DNA of 64,000 nucleotides from Mastigias papua (Eukaryota; Cnidaria; Scyphozoa; Rhizostomeae; Mastigiidae): NCBI GenBank assembly GCA_964019165.1, contig OZ025274.1, positions 15,774,858 to 15,838,857 of the forward strand, read 5' to 3'. Shown piece by piece: positions 1 to 20,047 of this stretch (position 1 is its first letter; each line of letters starts with the position of its first letter). The notes under the pieces were generated by a model. It saw only the letters and a program-made list of their open reading frames with translations, ran no database searches and was not told where the DNA came from. The position numbers and the translations under genes were made by a program.

Positions 1-1260
1 CACATTCTCTCGATCCAATCGTTTTGTGCGTCGATGAAGCTTCGTCTGTGCTACCTAAAACTGGCTTTAGTTCAGAAGATTCTCTTCCATTCTTAGCTCT
101 TCAAAAGTAGATCTCATACTGTTTCTCTGTTTGACATTAATTACCGGGCGAATAATAACACAAACTTGTGGGTGTTGCATATTTTTACAGATATATCAAT
201 GGGACAATTCTAAGCATGAAATCAAGCACCTGCATGATTGATAAACCATTTGCTAGCAATTGAATTATTTGCTGGCCACTAACTGGAGCTAAGCCTTAAG
301 TTGCTATTCGCTAAACACTTTGATACCAAGAAGGACATGTCGAATGACAGAACTCTAGAGAGAGAGAGGCCAGTGTAAAATGTGAAAAGTCAAATCAGAG
401 CCTTAACAGTACAAAGGATCTCAGAATGACAAAATAAAACTCATTTCGAATCTATCGAAAGAGATGTTTCTGCAGTGCCGGTATTCGCTGACAAGCTCGC
501 CACCGTATAGGATGCATTCAAATTTATTCCGTCGCTTTCGCGTAACATGGCGCTAGAGTTGCAACATAGAATGCAGTATGTCCTTGACAGAGTGCTCCTC
601 TCGAAAATGTGCCCATTACAATGCCGGATGTTCTTTCGAGGAAATACGGCAGCCGATTGATACCTGTCTGTATTACCAGCAGTCATTAAATATTTATTGC
701 ACAAAGAGACCAGGAAAGTTGAAATGAAATCTGTCACGTTTTCTATTCATCTTTTCGATGAAATATGGCTGCCAATAATAATAATAATAATAATAATGTC
801 ACTCAGTAAGTTCCTATCCACCCAAAGAAAATATTGATTTAGATTTAAAGAACATACCAAATATTGGGATGACTAGTTGGTCATTTTTAAGCTGGTACAT
901 AATCCTGCTCTGTAATATCCATGGATTGGTTTTCAAAGTTTATAGCACACAAAAGTATTCTGTGTCATCAGTTTCTGTCTTTGCTGCCCTAGCTCAGAAT
1001 CACCTTCGGCTTTCTGTAAAGAAGGCACTTATTCTCAATTTTAGTCGTTTATGATTCTGACTCACTTTTGACCACCACGGCAAACTTTTACTGTTTATCA
1101 CTATGTGAAGAGAGTAGTGTCATTTAATGGTAGCTGGCTTTTGCTTCGCGATTTTGTAATCTAGTTAGTTGTTGAGATTGTATAGTGGAAAAGAGAAAAT
1201 TAGAATGATGTATCTTTTATTGTGCGAATCTAGTTGATAAGAAATCGCTAGCAATACAGT
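1..1260. other. Intergenic DNA, no gene seen
   Basis: I see no convincing coding exon here. There is a short (TAA)n run near 774-797 and several small open frames with no recognisable protein features. This stretch lies upstream of the LINE remnants. Confidence 0.5.
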
Positions 1261-1264
1261 TGGC

Positions 1265-2060
1265 TATAAAACGGAGTGCAAATTGCTGGGGGTGAACATC
1301 GATAGTAAGTTGAAATGGAATGCGCATGTAGAGAAAGTCAGGAAGAAATACACTGCTTATAATGCAATGTTACGAGGGATAAGATTCAAGTGAGACGCTT
1401 GAAAAGATCTAGTTTAATATGATTGTTCCAAAAATAACATATGACCTACTGCTATGGGGGGCATGTTCAAAGAATCTATTACAGAAGATCGAATGCCAGC
1501 ATATAAAAGCAGCTAGGACTGTTAGGAAAACAATGAAAAGGTGGGAGATGAAGGAGTACTCCAAAGAGCAAGTTGAAATAACATCGAATACATATATAAG
1601 AGGAAGATTGCTGTTGAAATGTATAAGATCGTTAAGGGAAAAGAAGGAGATAGGCTAGAATGGATGTATACCACCATACGTAGTAAAAGGAAAGGGGAGA
1701 AAATAGAGATAAAAAGATTGAAATCTGAAACAGAACGAAACACGTTAAAATACAGAGGAGCGATATTATGGAACACGTTAAACTCAGACTTGAAGGGTGC
1801 CGACAATTTAGTAAACTTTAAGAAATCGCTGACAAAGAATTGTAAAGCAAGCAAACAAATTTCGTTGAGTAAGGGAAACACCGTAAATATGAATAAGGAC
1901 CTTGATACTTTTGTGTATTTTTAAGATTTGATATTAGCTTTTAACTTAGATACCAGGGTTTATGTTTAATTATTTTGTTTTAGAACTTTAAGTTGCAGGT
2001 CCACATCAGCCAACAAGAGGCCGCCAAACATCAAACCTGCGTTATAAAATAAATAATGCA
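1265..2060 (+). pseudogene. Non-LTR retrotransposon (LINE) 3' remnant, reverse transcriptase C-terminal part
   Basis: Frame 1265-1390 reads CKLLGVNIDSKLKWNAHVEK, the signature that follows the reverse transcriptase palm in Jockey/CR1-type LINEs. The reading then moves to a second frame (1419-1658; YDLLLWGACSKN) and back to the first (1619-1924), which ends in the usual YRGAILWNTLNSDL block of LINE ORF2 C-termini. At least two frameshifts and a stop at about 1391 show it is dead. The 3' end is followed by a degenerate ATGT/ATGC simple repeat near 2056-2080, which may be the element tail. No 5' part (endonuclease, RT catalytic YxDD) is present, so this is a 5'-truncated copy. Family assignment beyond LINE is inference. 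Confidence 0.75.
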
Positions 2061-2489
2061 TGTATGTATGCATGTATGTCAGTTCTTGTGGACTTCATTA
2101 CACACGGCATCATCACAACTACACGAAATAATTCCTTACTTCACAAATTGGTTCTGGCTGGACGCTGAAATTAGGTATGGTTAATAGAAATACTATGCAG
2201 CACCGTTTGAAGAGGGGTCTCATTAGACTAAAAGCATATAACATATAACTTTCTGCGTCGAAATGATTTTAAAAGCGGAGTGGCCAATTTTCTGGGTCCA
2301 CCTGGATCGCCGATGAGTTCGAAACTCTACTTATCCTTGTTGACTATAGCATCACTTTTTAAAGCTTTTGAAATTCGAAGACATAGAAAATTGTCCTTTA
2401 TGGTACCTTATTCTCGAAAGATGTGTTGAATAATATGCCTGTGTGGCAGGGTTTATGAGCAGCAGTTGAATCATCTACGTGATACACCA

Positions 2490-2815
2490 ACAGATCTCAG
2501 ATTACCAAAAAAGCACAGAAAACGGCAAGAAATCCTTTTCATTTAGAGATGAGAAGCTATGGAACAGCCTCTCAGCCAACTGCTAGTCTCATGGGCACTT
2601 TCAAACAGAACATTTAGCTATCCAAAAGAGCATCTCACTTTTAATTCTTATTCATTCATATTTTCTATGGTAGTAAATAGTTTTAGCTTTGTTTTTAAAA
2701 GTAACATTTGTATTTAGCCTTCTACATTTTTCCTCTACAGTATTATTATATTTTTAGACCGAGGGGGCCTTGAAAACCAGCATGTCTGCTGAAGGGCTCC
2801 CCTCCAAAATAACCC
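2490..2815 (+). mobile_element. Second LINE 3' end remnant with structured 3' UTR
   Basis: Around 2528-2585 one frame reads KKSFSFRDEKLWNSLSAN, the typical last conserved block of LINE ORF2 proteins. About 180 bp later (2757-2815) comes a stem-capable sequence, gggccttgaaaaccagc followed by gctgaagggctcccctcc, typical of CR1/L2-like 3' UTR ends. A diverged copy of that 3' end occurs at about 47505-47565. The open frame is short and broken, so the copy is dead. Confidence 0.65.
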
Positions 2816-3230
2816 GAAAATGAGACCCTCACCAACAAGAGCTTACAAAGCTGATCTGTTATGACGTCATTTGTAGAGATCTGGGGCAGAATTGCTTACC
2901 TTCGAAAAAATATAAATAGGATGGAAGTTGCATCACAGCAAAATTTATTTTTGACTTTAGTGCCTTGAGTTATATAAATGGGCAGAAATGCCCACTGAAT
3001 CAATTATACAGTAGGTGGAAAAATAGGCGCTCGTGGCTTTACGTGCTGATGCTCATTTCAGTGTTCATAAAACCAGTTTCGTATTCAGTCTCCGCTCGTG
3101 TCAAACTGGCCTACACGTAACACCCGTTCGAGACAGCTTCTTTTTGATATCTGACTTTTTGGGTGTTATGATTGGTTTATTTCACATACGATGCTGCGAA
3201 TTGTTTTGAGGTGATATATAGTAAAATAGA

Positions 3231-5382
3231 ATGGCAGATTTTGCAAAAATGGAGAGATGTCAATCCCTACCTCAACCGAAAAAGAAGCAGAAAGTATTTC
3301 GAAGATCCGTCAGCTTTTCGTTACCGAAAAGTCCAAGCTTTCCTCAATCAACAAGAGAACACGAGGCGCAAGAAGCTACAGTCAAGAGACTTTCTATTCA
3401 AGAATCTTTGTGTTCGAAAAGACTTGCTCTGCAAACGAAGCAGGATAAAGTGAATGAGTCTCCAGCTAAAGAAAGAAAATTATCACCTGGAAGTTTTTCG
3501 CTGAAAAACCAATCTTGCGCGTTTGTAGATAGTTGTGAGTGCGACCTGTGCAAGGCGATTAAGTTCTGTATTGTTGCAAAATCCAAGCTCCACGAAAAAG
3601 GCTGTTCAAATGCGATGTTATCGAAACTACCATCTTCCTGCTTGGCTGTGGATAATGTGATGACGGAGAAGAATATGTCGCAAACGGAGGTACCTCTGGA
3701 AGAAATATTGCCCAGTGCACCTCAAATTTCGTCTGTAGAAGAATCTATACCACCCAAAACATCACCTCCACCACCCCCTCCACCCCCTCCACCACCTGTA
3801 CCCCCTCTGCCACCAACTATAACTATACCACAAAAGCCTGCAGTAGAACCACTGGATATTCAACAGTTGGCTAGCTCAGAGGGACAGCAAAGTTCTGTGT
3901 TGAGCATTGGTGATCTATCCAGTTATGTTGCTGATATTGATGAGGACTATGACGATGAGTGGAATGAACTTTGTGTAGTTTGTTATTGCACTTTGCCAAT
4001 TTCAGACAAAACATCAATATCTTGTTCAGTGTGTCTGCAACATATTTGCTCAGAATGTATGCAGTTGCATCTAACAGCCAAAATTATGGAGGGATTTGTA
4101 CTCTTAAAGTGCCCTGGAGAACTTTGCTCCAGAGTTTTGACTGATGAGGAGGTCAGCTTGTATTGCAGTGAACTTCTGAATCTTTATATCAAGAACAAAG
4201 TTGATGCTGAAAATAACCCCAAACGTAAGACCTGTCCTGGCTGCAACATAGTACATAACTTTGAGGGACCTGATGAGATACCACTCCATCATAAATGCTC
4301 ATTTTGTGGTCTGCAGTGGTGTGTGCCATGCCATGCCCCTTGGCATATTGGAATGACATGTAAAACTTACAAGAAGGATGTAGTTGGCAAAGGTCAAAAG
4401 GCTCTGAAGGTGTGGGCAAAGGGAAAGGGGAAAGATTCTGCAAATGCAAGAAAATGTCCAAAATGCAACTTCTTTATTGAGAGAATATCTGGTTGTGATC
4501 ATATGGTTTGTTCAAGGTACATGCCTAACTTTGTGTTTTAAAGTAGAGGTTTCTAAGAAATCTATGCTCAAATAAAGCTTTTTTGGATCTTCCTGATCCT
4601 TGAATATCATTTATCCTTTTAATTTGTTTTAATCTCTCAAAGTTTTTGCTCATTCTAGCTACTTTTTGGATATATTTTTATTCCATGGAAATACACATCT
4701 TTAAAGTTGATTCAGTTTTGCTCTATTTTTGAGGAGACCAAGAGTCATGTTTAATTCTTGAATTATTTATATACCAAATGATTTCTTTCCCAGTAACTAC
4801 CAAATAGCTATTTAGCATATGGTAGCTACCTACTTCTTTCAACAATATTAGAAACATATCTTAGTGTTTAGTGTATCAAGATAGCACTAGTCATATGTAC
4901 CAAGCTTTCAAGGAGGAATATGGATTCATTATATTTTATGGCATACCTGCAAACCAACATATTTCCCAATTGAATTTGAAAATTGCTTTAGCATATTCTC
5001 TAATCCCATTTGACAACTCCTTGTATAGTTATATGTGAAATGTCACCTTTTACTAACATTCTAGATATCTACTCAATAGCTTAATATCTCCATCAATTTT
5101 TGTAGATGTTCAACTGATTTCTGCTACAAATGTGGCAAGAAGCACAGGAGTGCAGGAATTCTGGGTGACCATTACAGTAGATATAGCTTCCTTGGCTGCA
5201 AGTACAATCTTTTACCAAACAAACCAGCTGCTCGTATAGCTCTGAGGTCCAGTGCTGTGTTTGGCACTTTCATTTTTGTATCTGTAGCTGCTGTAAGTTT
5301 AGCTACAGTAGGTTGTATCGTTCTAGCTGTTAGCCCTATAGGGGTTCCAACATACCTTGTTGTCAAAAAATGTCGAAAGTAG
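3231..5382 (+). CDS. RNF217: RBR-type E3 ubiquitin ligase, RNF217-like, membrane-anchored
   Basis: Two exons, 3231-4516 and 5106-5382, joined in phase 2 (AG|A), give 520 residues. RBR ligases take ubiquitin from an E2 on RING1 and pass it through a RING2 cysteine to the substrate. RING1 starts near residue 248 (CVVCYC...CSVCLQHICSEC...CPGELC). The IBR contains CPGCNIVHNF and CSFCGLQWCVPCHAPWH. RING2 begins CPKCNFFIERISGCDHMVC and is completed by the second exon (CSTDFCYKCGKKH). By family comparison the catalytic residue is C422, in GCDHM. The tail GDHYSRYSFLGCKYNLLPNKP, followed by one hydrophobic segment of about 30 residues and KKCRK, matches the RNF217 ending, so I prefer that over RNF144 or RNF19. 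The N-terminal half is low-complexity with a run of 11 prolines near residue 180. The start is the first ATG of the open frame. Confidence 0.88.
4571..4576 (+). promoter_or_regulatory. Possible intronic polyadenylation signal (AATAAA)
   Basis: An AATAAA lies about 30 bp after the stop met when exon 1 of the RNF217-like gene is read through its donor (stop ends at 4541). It could end a short transcript encoding a protein cut off inside RING2. AATAAA is frequent by chance in AT-rich DNA. Confidence 0.3.
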
Positions 5383-13306
<7,924 letters not shown>

Positions 13307-14045
13307 TCTTTGAGTATGCTTGTTTGTTATATGGTATCTATCCTAAGATGAGAATTGTATATATGTTTGATCTTCATTTTTTGTTGCTTACTAGTTTGAT
13401 TCAGTTTAGGAAACTACCCCATTTAAAGCAGTGCGTTGTTTAATTTTTGGCGGACAATGGGATAGAAAATGATGAGGAAGGTTAGAGAGCAATTTGAAAT
13501 TATAAGTCAAAGAGAATGGTGGAAGCATTGTCGGAAATCTTCCCTTCATTAGAGGATAAAAATGTTCCTTGGCATCAAATGAAAATTTTGTACTGACCCT
13601 TGGCAGGCTTATCAACCGCTGCGCAAACTTCCATTCATATTTGTAGCCGCAGGCCTGTCAAATGTACTGATAAACTTTAGATTTCGTGAAATATTAAAGT
13701 AAGATTAATAAGATAAGAAAACACAGCAAATGGAGATTATATTCTCCTTCTTTCTGAAAGAGATTAATTTTCATTTGCGTGCTTTTCAGAAGTAGCATTT
13801 GTAAAGACGAATTAATAGTCATAGTCAACTTCATTTGTATTTCCCTTAGTTATAGTTTTCTTAAACATTATAACTTTTTATCTTATTATTTTTATTAAGT
13901 ATTCCTATTAAAGTTTGCTAGAATTATAGTTGACACAGGCAGGTTAAGGATTGGCATTTGTAAAGTTAAAGTTTATATAAAGTCTCATTTTCAATCTTTA
14001 GTTTATCTGAACTTTTATCAGCTATATATATCTACCTTACCTGTT
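13307..14045. other. MAPK7 3' flank, nothing further recognised
   Basis: Probable 3' UTR and intergenic DNA. ATTAAA-type signals occur but none is clearly favoured. No coding exon was recognised. Confidence 0.4.
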
Positions 14046-14049
14046 ATCT

Positions 14050-14530
14050 ATCTATCACGTGTCAATAAACTGTTTATCACGTGGCAGATATCTATTCATC
14101 TGTCACGTGTCAATCATCTGCTCCTTGATTTATCAGTCGTCTATTTGTTATCCATCAGTCACCTATCTGTTATTCAATGATTGTACTTTCTGGCAATCAT
14201 CTATCTATCACGTGTCAATCATCTGCTCCTTGATTTATCAGTCGTCTATTTGTTATCCATCAGTCACCTATCTGTTATTCAATGATTATACTTTCTGGCA
14301 ATCATCTATCTATCACGTGTCAATCATCTGCTCCTTGATTTATCAGTCGTCTATTTGTTATCCAGCAGTCACCTATCTGTTATTCAATGATTATACTTTC
14401 TGGCAATCATCTATCTATCACGTGTCAATCATCTGCTCCTTGATTTATCAGTCGTCTATTTGTTATCCATCAGTCACCTCTCTGCTATTGAATGACTATA
14501 CTTTCTGGCAATCATCTATCACTTAGCAGT
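14050..14530 (+). repeat. 105-bp tandem repeat, about four copies, each with CACGTG
   Basis: A unit containing ctatctatcacgtgtcaatc and ending ctttctggcaatc repeats every 105 bp. The CACGTG palindromes at 14104, 14209, 14314 and 14419 mark the period. Two more CACGTG sites (14056, 14078) precede the array. Because 105 is divisible by three, a 155-residue frame stays open (14059-14526) with a 35-residue repeat rich in Ile/Ser/Tyr/Cys. I treat that frame as a product of the repeat, not a gene. Confidence 0.88.
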
Positions 14531-17174
14531 CATCTACCACTTCTTTAAACGATTATTAACCAACCATATCTTTTTGTAAAATTACGGTCATGGATGAATA
14601 ATAGATTATGACTGTGGTCATTTGACATCAATTGACCGTATTTGGATGTTAAATGTTCGTCATATTGTGAAAACGTATGACTGTGTTTACTTTTAAAGGT
14701 GCTCAAAGGTATACAATGTTGTTTTATGAGAACATCCATACGCTAGCCTCTGTCACTTGATTACCGATTGTGTTTTGAAGAGTATACTTTGGTATACTTA
14801 AGCCTCGTTTTATATTGTACGATGCAGGTGCGTTACACTGCTTTCTCTCTTTGATTATCTTGCAATTGCCGCGCCCCATCGATATTGTCAGCATCATCCC
14901 ATTAATGTTTTCCTCATCTGGATACACTCTCACACTTCTTATATCTATTGGTACACCTGGCCTTGATTTCGTTTCGTCTTCGTGGTGACTTACAATGAGT
15001 TTCGATTCAAATACAAAACCTGCACACTATTTCACGAAAGAGCGGAAGAGCGAAACAGCGGAAACATTCTATAGCAGGAAAATCTTGAACCTTGAAATAT
15101 TTTGGTTTGTTACCCCAACAAAATCCCAAGAGATTTAGATGTTGAAGTTGCTACCTCAACAAAATCCTTTCAAAATTCTTCACGAATGAGACACAAACAG
15201 AAATCTGCAATATTCCCTCAGGATAATTGCTATAACGGGAACTTTTTAAAACATTCTTGTTCTCGCATTCTTCTCTCGTGGTTAATTCTGTCCATTTTTC
15301 GACACTTTTGATCGACCTCCTTGGCAATATTTCTTAAGTCTTGTTTACAACTATAAACACAGAACAGCAGCAACAGCAGCAACAGCAGCACCAATAATTT
15401 ATGCAAAGTCTAGTGGCACCCACGGCGAGGAACGACACAAAATCACTACGTCCCCACAACAGTTGGTACTTGCAACTTTCTTATTGTTAACAATGTTTGT
15501 ACTCATACTGAGGAACAGCAGCTGCAGGATTGTTGCTTGAAATTCGCATAATTTAAATATTATTTCCATAGCAACATTATCAGATGTTATGTTTGGTATT
15601 AGCCAGTATAATTTTATCAACTGCGTGCAACCACGTGCGAATGTCAAGTTATGTGTAGTTGCTTCCCATTTCTGAATTCGAATTTTGCGCTCTTAGTGTC
15701 TGTTATTTATCGATGTTCTGCTGATTAATCCAGAGAGAGGCACAGTAGCACTATAAAATGTTGTTCAAGGCTGCGACCTCGTGTTGAAAGTTTGGGGAGA
15801 AATCACAGTCCGAAATAAATTGGATGAACTAAAGCAGCTATTGATAGCTAGTTTGATTGATAAACAGATTCTGGTCACAGGGAAGTCATTTTTAGCCATA
15901 AAGCTACCCGTTTGTTTAAGCGTGTTCTCTCTGAAATGCGACATCTGTCATTCTACCATACGTACATCAAACAAAAGAGCATGCTTAATATAGACCATAT
16001 GTTAAGATATTACTAGACTACTTCATAGCCTGTTAAGAGGCAACAATTTTACTGGTTTTTCCATTATCAGGAAATTCTATGATCCAACAATTTCTAAATT
16101 GAAGTCTGAACATCCTTATGGTGTAGGTTATTTTTGCTTGTCCTAAATTTCTTTTATTTTAGTCTTAGAAGGTGCCATAATATCTGCCATTACAGACTTC
16201 TTGTTGAGTGTTGATGTATATCAAATAGCCTGGCTTGTTTTCATGTTGCACTCTTTGTGAAATAGTCCGCTCTTTATACCAATTAATATCCTTCATATCT
16301 GTAAATGCAGTTGTAGATTTAAATAAAACGAAGGATTTCCATTACATTTCTATTGTTTTTGCAGGTTGTAATTTAGCTATCCTTTATAGTTTGAAGTCAT
16401 ATTTATTCAGTTGCTAGTTAGTGCTACCTTCCATTGTTCCTTCAGCTTTCAAGCAGGTAATTAGGTCGATCTGTGTCGGCACTAAAAGCTATCTATACCA
16501 ACAAGTTTTCAGTTTCTGCCCCCAAAAGCAGTCTACTCCCATGTGAGAACATGATCTATATGAATCTAAAAAAGTCTTTTATTTGGGTATGATTTCAAAT
16601 CTTTATAACTTCCAATGTTTTCCCTATTTTAATTGCATATTGTTTGCCAGTAAGATCTTGCATACTGGTCAGACTTCTGTCCATTCAATTTAGATAAACT
16701 TACAGTGTTGATTTGATGACGTTATGCTTGGAGAACCCGCGAACAATCATTTTTAGGAGATAGACATCAACGACAAGCCATTTTGACTGTAAATTTATTT
16801 GCCGCATTCGAACAGGTGATATACAGATTCATCTTTGAATATGGTTGATGAGAGAAATGGGTTCAATAAAGATGGGTGCAATTCCTTATATCTTGCAAAG
16901 TTTTTTATGTTTTGTTTACTGTAGGTAGGGGTAATGCGTGCCGCAAATCCGTCCTTAACAAACCACACACCCCTGGGTTTGTTATTATTCAATGTTGTTA
17001 TTACACCATTTAACTTTACCTAGAGATTACACATCGAAATGTTCCCAGCATGCCTTGCTACATTATCAAAGATGTTGTGATTGACATATTTGCATGCAGG
17101 CTGATTTCAACAGGTTAGAATGAAGAAATTAGATTTAAGCGAACGATCGTTGCATGCGGAGTTCGTTGAATAAC
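14531..17174. other. Intergenic DNA between MAPK7 and the astacin gene
   Basis: I find no exon with recognisable protein features. A short CAG/CAA run lies at about 15365-15390. The right end should hold the astacin promoter. Confidence 0.4.
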
Positions 17175-17572
17175 ATGCGGTCTTGCTGCCTTGGTGTCTT
17201 CCTTTTGATAGCTGCTGTAAGTGGCTTTCCACCATCAAGGGATTATAATTACCACACTTTCAAAAAACGAAACGGTGAGTCTGTTTTCATTATCTTTTTG
17301 GTATAATTCTTCATTTTGTAGACGATATGTACCATTAAAAATTGTCGTTTTTCATATACCTTAGTGACCAAAATACTTTTCTATCGCTGATCAGCTATTC
17401 TCGGTTTGGCCAATTAATTTGGTTGGATCTCCTTACTCTTGTACATCCAGAATCGTTATCTTTAGAAAGTTTACAAGGAAATGTAAACTTTATGAGTTTT
17501 ATGAGAGATGTATGAAAATTTCTGTTACCTATTTTGCTGCTGGTGCTCCACACCGCAACGGAAAGAATTTCA

Positions 17573-17651
<79 letters not shown>

Positions 17652-19963
17652 GTGTGTGTGTTCGTGTGTGCTTTTATGTGTATTTTTGTGTGTTCGTGTG
17701 TATGTTTTTGTGTATGCGATCTATAAGACTGAAATGGAATCAAGTTGAGCAACTGTTGTATTTGGAGTTCAAACTAACAAACCATATCTCACACGGAGAC
17801 TATGTGTGTTCTGATACATGATATTAGCCATGGAGTTGTCGTAAAACCTCTGTTCTATTTTGTTTGTCACTCTGTGTCGAGTTACCATGGATTTGCAAGT
17901 ACACGCTCAATAATTTTATAGTTTAACTCTCTATAATTTTGTAGAGTTTCTTTATATTCTCCAGTCCGGAGTAAGCGTCCTCTCGACTATTTACTTTTTC
18001 ATTATTGATTGAACGATTTCCTATTTTATCCAGACTAAAAACATATGATTTTTGGTGTATTATTCAGGGCGATTTAATGTCGGTTTATACTCGAGGAGAT
18101 TCTTTGTCGCTTTTTTCGTAATGTTTGCTCAAAGTTTGACAGGCTGTATTTCTATTTTCATTGAAAAGATAGAGTCGAAATAATTGTTGGTAACGTGACA
18201 AATCTTTGGAGAAAAATGGATAATTTCCGAATGCAATTTATCATCTTCAAATTAGGGACAATGTCACTACACCCCACCGTTATTAATTACAGGTGACTTA
18301 TATCTGGTAATCTTGGCCAACGATCTGATTTAATTTTACAATTAGCAGAAGGTTGTTTATCGATAAGTGTTGTGATCTCTATGGAAAGCTTGAGTTGTCT
18401 ACGAGTTTTCATAATTTTCTCACCATAGCTAGAATAGGCCGAATTCTTGTCTTACTTTATGTTAATTCATGTTTTGACAGTTGAAAATCTACTTGTGCAA
18501 AGGGATAAGCTTAGAATTTTAATACTTAAAATTTATTTAACTGTGAACCTTCAGCTGCAATGAAGATATTAGAAACCATTTTGCTAAAAATATTAAAGCG
18601 AGGTCATGTCTTCTTTTCTTGTGAGCTTTGATGTGGTTTTAGGAAATGTGATTTGCTTTCTTTTGAATTTAACGGCAGATGATCAAAATGGACGGCATTG
18701 ATTCAATCCACGTAACAGCAATCTGTCTTACCGTGTAGAATAATAGGTTTATCATTCAATCTATGAACCAACGACTGCTTGAAAACTGAATGCATTTCTG
18801 TATAATGAATGAATGAACGACCGTATGAGTGAATGAATGATAGAATGATTGAGTGAATGAATGAATGAATGAATGAATGGAGGTATGAATTAATTAATTA
18901 ATTAATGAAGGAAGGAAGGAAGGAATGATAGGAGGAAATGGATTCTAGAAATACCTTGTGGGATTACTTTTAAAATTACTTGAGAGGCATTTCATATTAA
19001 TTTTCTAATGTCCTATCAACTTTAACTCCCTCCTGCTCTGCGTCTTTGTCTAAATGTGCACTCTAAGCTGTCACCTTGTGAGAAGATTCACGATAGTTAT
19101 ATTCTTTCATATAGTGTAGACTTGTTGGTTAACCATTTGACGATATTTGCATGAAAACACGAAGTTGCAATGCCTGAAAACCCACTTGCCGCTGGCTGGT
19201 CTCAATGTTCACAATGCACCACCTGTTTGTTTTTGAGTGGCTCATCGTTATATTCATCTGCAATTAAATTTGTGACTTGCACTTCCTTGATGACATTTCT
19301 ACCATTGTTTCGAAGCATGAATAAGTCATTCGCCATATTAACAATCACACATTCACAACATGCTAACATTAGCAGTCAAACGCTTGGTACTCAAATACAA
19401 TAAACTTTAAGTCTGTAACTTGCCTATCATATCTACTGGATTTGTGCTGTTAGTTTAACGTGACCTTTACAAAGTTGGCTATTTGGTGTTAAACCATTTG
19501 ATAGGAAGTATTAGCACCTGCAGATTTTTCACTGAATGCAGTTTTGGGGGATTATTCGAATGTTACAGTAACAGCTGCCAACTGTAAAATATAGCAAGAA
19601 GCTTTTTTTGAAAATTTGTTTGAAGATTTTGAAGTAATCATTGTCAGAAAATCAGAAGCAATGAAGGAGAAATGATGAGAAAATAAACAATAGTTTCGAC
19701 CATAATTACTAGCTAGCCACTCGTTAAATTAACGTTGATCTTTTCTTGCAGATCCATTGAAAATTGTGAAAAAATGGATTGAGATGAAGCGTCTTGAAAT
19801 GGTGCTACCTCAAGATGGAGGTATCCCAATAGACTTTCCTTCTGTCATGGGGAGTATATCAGAGACTATATGAATTATTTGGGGACGTTGTACCTACATA
19901 TATGTGTACATTTGAGTGCCATGAGTACGAAAGAAAATCAAACTTACTAGTTTACACATATTT

Positions 19964-20047
<84 letters not shown>

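Noticed and set aside
14059..14526. 155-residue frame with 35-residue repeats
   Set aside because: The 105-bp repeat is divisible by three, so an open unit stays open. No signal, domain or splice context supports a gene.
17419..17821. Open frames rich in Tyr-Ile over AT runs (also at 49611-49954 and 57453-57761)
   Set aside because: Microsatellite translation only.
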